Below are positions 59,077 to 64,000 of a stretch of 64,000 nt of DNA, in pieces; the stretch's first letter is position 1; the number at the start of each line of letters is the position of its first letter. This DNA is from Halichondria panicea. Lineage: Eukaryota; Porifera; Demospongiae; Suberitida; Halichondriidae. The notes beneath the pieces are model-generated. The model had not been told where the DNA came from. It ran no database searches and saw only the letters and a program-made list of their open reading frames with translations. The stretch is taken from positions 2,464,824 to 2,528,823 of the forward strand of contig NC_087377.1 of the NCBI RefSeq assembly GCF_963675165.1. The letters are read 5' to 3'. The position numbers and the translations under genes are program-made.

Positions 59077-62000
59077 TTAGTCAGATGACATGATAAGTAT
59101 CCATGTGATACTCTTGGGGTCCATGGTGACAGCCACCACCACGTTGTAGCCTCTGTCCAACCCATACACTGCCCCCGGACTCTGTCCCTCAGGCAACACG
59201 AGTGCTTTGTCAGACAGGCCAGTGTAGTACAGTGGTAGACTGATATTGCGCGTGATGGCCACTGGAGTGGGGTTGAATATCATGGCTAGACCGCGGTGGT
59301 CAAGGTGAGGGTTCACGTGCAGCACACAGTCGTAATCTGTGCATGCGTGCAGGGAGAACATGTATAGCAATAACATCAAACTTATTTAGCTACGCTATAA
59401 TAATTATAATTATGTACAGCGTGTAATCTTCGTTGGTTAAAATGTTCGTATTCATGAACTATAATTTTATACCCATATAAATATTAATATTCTGTATTTT
59501 TGTAGAGCTGCATGACGTTGAACCTATATATTGCGGTGGAATCATTTCGTAGTTTTAGTTTTCAATACGACAATTTCCATATACGAATATATATTTATAC
59601 GGTACATAATTAATCACTTCCATTCCCTAGCTCCCATCATGCACACACCTTGCATGTCTGGTCTCCTCACATGGACTATGTCACTGATCAGAATGTCACG
59701 ATAGGTCTTGTAGAAACCCACCCACTTCTTCACCAACTGCATGGTTGCATCAGTGTCATACAACCTGCATGCATGCAGGGAGATCATTAAACCATATGGT
59801 GCATGCATTAGACTGTAAAAAATTATGTATGGTTTTTGACGCAAGTGCGTGACTATTGTGGCAACTATCAGGAAAAAACGCACGTTTGCTACAATAGTCA
59901 CGCACTCAGCGTGAAAACTACACATCATTTTATACTTTATACACATACCTGGGGCCACGATAACAAGCTGCAACTCCGTAACCAAGGTACTGTGCCAACG
60001 CCCACTCATACTCCACTAGGTGCTCAGATAGTGGCTCAAACTGAGCAGCAGAACCACCTGTTAGTATGTGGAGGGGGCGGATACATTATAATTATATAGA
60101 TTATATATAGCTAATGTGGAACGGAATATGGATAACAAAATTGAAAGCAGACATTGAAAGCTTAGAAAGAGACCTTTTTCAAATAATGTTGTGGCCAGAA
60201 ATTAAGGATTAATTAATTAAGCGCCTCAAAATTTAAGCGCTATATTTGTATACAGCATGGTATAATCATTACCCTAACATACATACATACCTCCGTGATA
60301 CACGACCAGTGGTACAAACATCCATCCCTGGGTGGGTATGTAATGGTAGGTATCATCATACATCCCCTGTCTGCTCACACTGAGGTCCTCCCAGCGAGGC
60401 AGGCTGTACTGGTTCTCATTATAACTGGAGCAAGAGGGACAAGTATTCAGCATGCATGCATGGTGAGAGGAGAATGCATGGACCATGCAAACAAACAAAT
60501 TACTGCATAGACCTAATAAATGATGTACACTGACTATAATAATTATTGCAACGTTCCTACACACAAGACTAGTAATAATGATAAAAATAATGTCCATCTC
60601 ATGCACTCAAAGTTAACTATAATTATAGAGGGGGGGGGGACAAGTAAATAATAGCCTGGAACTAACACTACATCAGGTACACTAACTACAGTACTGCAAC
60701 GTTCGTAACATAAAAAGTGAGCGATGATCTGAGCACATGTACTGATGCATGTATGTACTGATTAGCTCTGTCAAGAGCTGCTGAATGCATCTTTAGCTTC
60801 GAATCGGAAATTTCACACAAATTATGGATATTATACTAAGGTACACATAAAATTGTGCCCAAAATAAATCCCTGATCAAGACCAAACATAACGTATGCTA
60901 TAATTATATAATTATCGATCTCTTCCCCATACAAACAACACATGTACAGACATTAATTATAGTCTCACCCCATTCCAGACTTGCTTCCTCCCCAATAGAA
61001 ATAGTTGTCAGGTTGGTTGATAAACACGTTCTTTGCTCGTAGCTCAGAATAGAGCTGTGCTTGTAGTCGTGTCTGCCAGTACACGGAGTCACTGGTGGAG
61101 GTGTGGTGGGTATGGTTAGCTGAGCCGCACGTTGCACCTCCATAATTATGGTCCGTCAGTCTCAAGCATAGAGAGACCAGTTTGGTTGATGAAAGTGAAG
61201 ATGATGTCATTAATCTTGTCATACCTATACAACGAACAAATACACTAGCTATAATTATTATGACTGAATTCAGAGAGCACACGCACATTAATTTTAGAGA
61301 GACATTAATTTTGGCCTCAAAACCAAAGCAATTGCTAATCTATGTAGTGGATCAACTATCAACTAAATGCAACTTGATTAGCTCCGAAAAGAAGACCATT
61401 TCAGAAACTATAACAGAAAATAGAACACACTGTAACAAAAGCAATGATCTGCATCTATATTGTTTATACAATTATAACCGTAGTAACAACATTGTTTCAC
61501 TCACCATCCAGAAGCGAAGCAAGCATCCGGTGTTAGTTGTCCTGATTGTATATGATGAGAACACAGCTAAAACCACAACAATGTTCCACTAGGTTACAAT
61601 ACTAACAGGGAATTGAAAAAACTCTGACACCTTGTTATAGGTCTGCAACACAGAGCAAATTTAAAAGCTGTTACTAAGAGAGAAATGTGTATGACCGGGC
61701 CATGGTTGTGTGTGTGTGGATCGAGGGAGGGTATACAATTATTATAGAGCAAAGCTACTATACTATGGGCTACAGAAATTTACACACACACCTAATTGCT
61801 GGGGTGAGGTGGTTTCTTGCTGATCGAATGATGTGTTGACTTTGCTGCTGCATGTGCTATATATAATAGAGAGACGATAGGTCCATTTCACCAGGCCTGG
61901 AGGGAGTCACGTCAATACTCCTGGAGGGGGTGGGTTGAAATTAGATACTTAGATACTCAAAAGTTGTGCTCACGAGTGAGCTTCACTAGATACGATATCA

Positions 62001-63105
62001 TTTTGTAAATCTTCTGAAACAGAAGATTGAATATAGGCAATTATTAGCTGGTAATTATCGTATGAACCACCAAAAATATTAGTATAGCTCAGAATGGTGT
62101 AGGTGATGTGATAGCATCTCCTGACACCCACTCTCTGACACACGTACCTGTGTGTGCTTGACACCATCATTCCCTCAGTCTAGGAGTAGACACCATGCAG
62201 GCAGGGTGAAGGATACAATAGCACACACAGAGATATTGGGGCACTGTGGGAGGAGGGAGATGTATTGATGAGCATCATTACACTAGTCACCATAGTGAGA
62301 CATGTGTACACACGCACCTGTGTGTGCTTGATACCTCCATTCATGAGGCAGTGATTAAACCTGGGTAACAAATGTGGAACACATCGTACATGCAGTTGAT
62401 CGAGACATGAGCAAAGAAATGGCAAACTATTACAACACGTCTATACAGTGCATGGGCTAACTTTGTGGAGGAGGCTAATCACATAATTATTAATAGGTTG
62501 CCTAGCTCGCTCTATAAGCCTAGAATTATATGAATTGTTCGTAATTAAACAATAGTTACTTAATTAACACATACAAAGTCATACATTAGGCAGTACCTAT
62601 AGTTTGTATACAGGGCATAATTATTGACACCGCAGGCAACCTTCATCCAGCCTGGGACTAATGCAAGGAATAGTTTTACCAAGAAGCACCCCTCATGTTT
62701 CAGCAGCTCAGAGTGTTGCTGTCTTGACTGAAAGTAGAGGTATTTAATGTCTGAGTAGGGGAAGTCCCTGCATAGGAAAGAATAAAGAGAATGTTAAGTT
62801 TGTTTTACCACAATAATGTAGATCTATAGTTGTAAGGGGAGAAATTGACAGAGCAATACCTTGTGTGTTTGAACAAAGTTAAGCTTCAATGGCGCGACGT
62901 CGACAAGACTCAGAGTGAGTGAACATGTAGACTATAACTAACCTGACTACTCTAGTGCCACCTTTCATTGCATAGACCACTGCCTGAATGTTGGGAGGAG
63001 AGACAGGATGAAAATGGACGTACCTTCTATGTAGACCAAACCTCCGGACGCACACAATGGCATCGACCAATCAGTGAACAGGACATACGGCAAAGGTGTG
63101 TGCAC
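59077..63105 (-). CDS. Conserved protein of unknown function, frame-broken by a 4-nt insertion
   Basis: Minus-strand exons, from 5' to 3': 63105-63024, 62767-62597, 62360-62318 (these three less certain), 61541-61505, 61224-60969, 60424-60291, 60057-59949, 59764-59649 and 59336-59077. The last six join in phase and read YDKINDIIFTFINQTG, ETDGP, YGGATCGSANHTHH, NYFYWGGSKSGMG, YSLPRWEDLSVSRQGMYDD, GWMFVPLVVYHGG, EYEWALAQYLG, RLYDTDATMQLVKKW, HVRRPD, HVNPHLDHRGLAMIFNP and LPLYYTGLSDKALV. The Asp/Trp/Tyr-rich motifs recall a conserved glycosidase-like family in marine invertebrates, but I cannot name it. In the 61224-60969 exon, 'cca taatta tgg' holds four surplus bases between ETDGP and YGG; removing them restores both frame and exit phase. 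No start was identified, and the 63105 and 62767 exons do not join in phase. Pseudogene or sequence error remain open. Confidence 0.6.
59835..59917. mobile_element. Short hairpin MITE in an intron
   Basis: gtgcgtgactattgtggcaa (59845) and ttgctacaatagtcacgcac (59886) are inverted with one mismatch; outer bases tgacgc/gcgtga also pair roughly. Noncoding. Confidence 0.55.
62889..62914 (+). pseudogene. Diverged copy of the ankyrin gene's first exon
   Basis: aagcttcaATGGCG...caagactca ga|gtgagtgaacatgtagactata matches the ankyrin first exon and following intron at 31904-31975 (reading MARRRQDS against MATGQDS, same exit phase). No later ankyrin exon follows. It lies inside the minus-strand gene between two of its exons, and marks a further remnant of the cluster. 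Confidence 0.6.
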
Positions 63106-63402
63106 CTGGGGATTGTTAGGAGGCACTTGACAACTACTTAGCTTATAATTAATTCTATACAGCAGCTTCATAAAATTAATCATGTCAAGTATCGATCTCT
63201 TATAATTACTATTATTTTTATAATCATTACCTATAGCTACTAAAATTAATATAACGCCTTTTAGGACATAATTATAATTACCTCGTAATTATTGCATCAA
63301 TTCTCGTTTGCCTCGAATATACGAATATAACTATTAATTTAATGTGAAGTTTTTCATTATAGCTAGAGGGCCACTTGTGTAAGTGTGTGCATTGCATTAA
63401 CT

Positions 63403-63613
63403 ACCGTATAGCGGGTGATTTTTGAGGGGTAAAATATTCGTTATTTCCGTGGGCAAGCTGACCTCCACCCTACATGAAAACAGTTTACCGGAACGCATGC
63501 CAGGCAGTATACAGGCAATAAAGTCAACCGATATTTTTACAAACGAAAATCAACGTTTTCGATTTGTCAATGAATGCATGGATTTTTACCTCACGAATAT
63601 TACCCACTATCTA
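63403..63613. mobile_element. MITE of the 'accgtatagcgggt' family, with ROC-gene intron flanks
   Basis: Both the element and its flanks (agggggccacttgtgta on the left, attcgaaagccttcagtct on the right) match the intron after the Ig exon at 15118-15425. This is therefore a diverged copy of that ROC-gene region, not just a new insertion. Confidence 0.7.
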
Positions 63614-63884
63614 TCATCTATTATAATTATTCGAAAGCCTTCAGTCTTAAAAAGTACATTATTTTGACTCTTATCCATTCCTCATTACACGCGTTGTGTG
63701 GCTTGCATCATTAAATAATGGTATGTGCATTTTCAGAATAGTTTGTTGTACGCAGCTTGTCACACACTTTCTAACCCCAAGATGGCTTGTATAATAAAAT
63801 GCACACTCGTCATTTATTTTTGTTACAATATTTTCCTTCTAGTGTCTAAGCATTGCCTGTGATTTAATATTGACTTGTGTACAG

Positions 63885-64000
63885 GATCATCATCAGAGAA
63901 GGATACCAGCAATGGAGACCAGCCGATGGTTCTGACTGGAGCGGATATTAATACAATTTGTGAGAGTCTGAAAACTGCCACCTATAATTGGTTTGATTTA
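63885..64000 (+). CDS. Death-domain exon, 5' part, running off the window
   Basis: After tgtgtacag the frame reads GSSSEKDTSNG, then VLTGADINTICESLKTA and NWFDL to the last base. It is the intact relative of the frame-broken exon at 18689 and 41889 and enters in the same phase 1. The rest of the domain lies outside the window. Confidence 0.65.

Overview
The window reads as animal nuclear DNA, most likely from a demosponge (Amphimedon queenslandica or a relative). This is inferred from AT-rich DNA, compact multi-exon genes with short GT-AG introns, many MITE-like hairpins, CA-rich introns, and a mix of ROC/COR GTPase, death domain (DD), ankyrin (ANK) and intracellular Ig-like domains. There are no bacterial operons. 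Exon models were built by hand from splice sites and reading phase. Where phase closes across every junction, confidence is high.

Layout. 1-10,423 is gene-poor and repeat-rich: a 2.6-kb element with terminal inverted repeats, a 738-bp fold-back element, smaller MITEs, a 200-N gap (9,455-9,654) and a relic exon. The core is a head-to-tail tandem duplication: unit 1 at 10,424-34,000, a 53-bp junction, and unit 2 at 34,054-57,200. Each unit holds, in order: a ROC-COR-Ig-DD gene, a frame-broken DD exon, a TPRKB (KEOPS subunit) fragment, an orphan block of DD exons, a 45-bp minisatellite, an AAK1/BIKE-like kinase C-lobe fragment, the 3' part of a ZDHHC6 gene, and an ankyrin gene. The last 16.6 kb of each unit is almost base-for-base identical at an offset of about 23,200. 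The ROC GTPase region is strongly diverged although its flanks are nearly identical.

The intact ankyrin gene in unit 2 (55,104-58,704) encodes 601 aa: about seven ANK repeats, a KKRK motif, a CxxC zinc ribbon and a conserved C-terminal region. The unit 1 copy lost its last two exons at the duplication junction. Its last exon is in phase with the first recognisable exon of the unit 2 ROC gene, so the junction could create an in-frame ANK-ROC-COR-Ig-DD-DD gene of about 1,433 aa, an architecture close to DAPK1 without its kinase.

58,705-63,105 carries a minus-strand gene for a conserved protein I cannot name, with a 4-nt insertion breaking its frame. 62,889-64,000 holds further diverged pieces of the same ANK and ROC/DD cluster, so the array extends beyond both ends of what is seen here.
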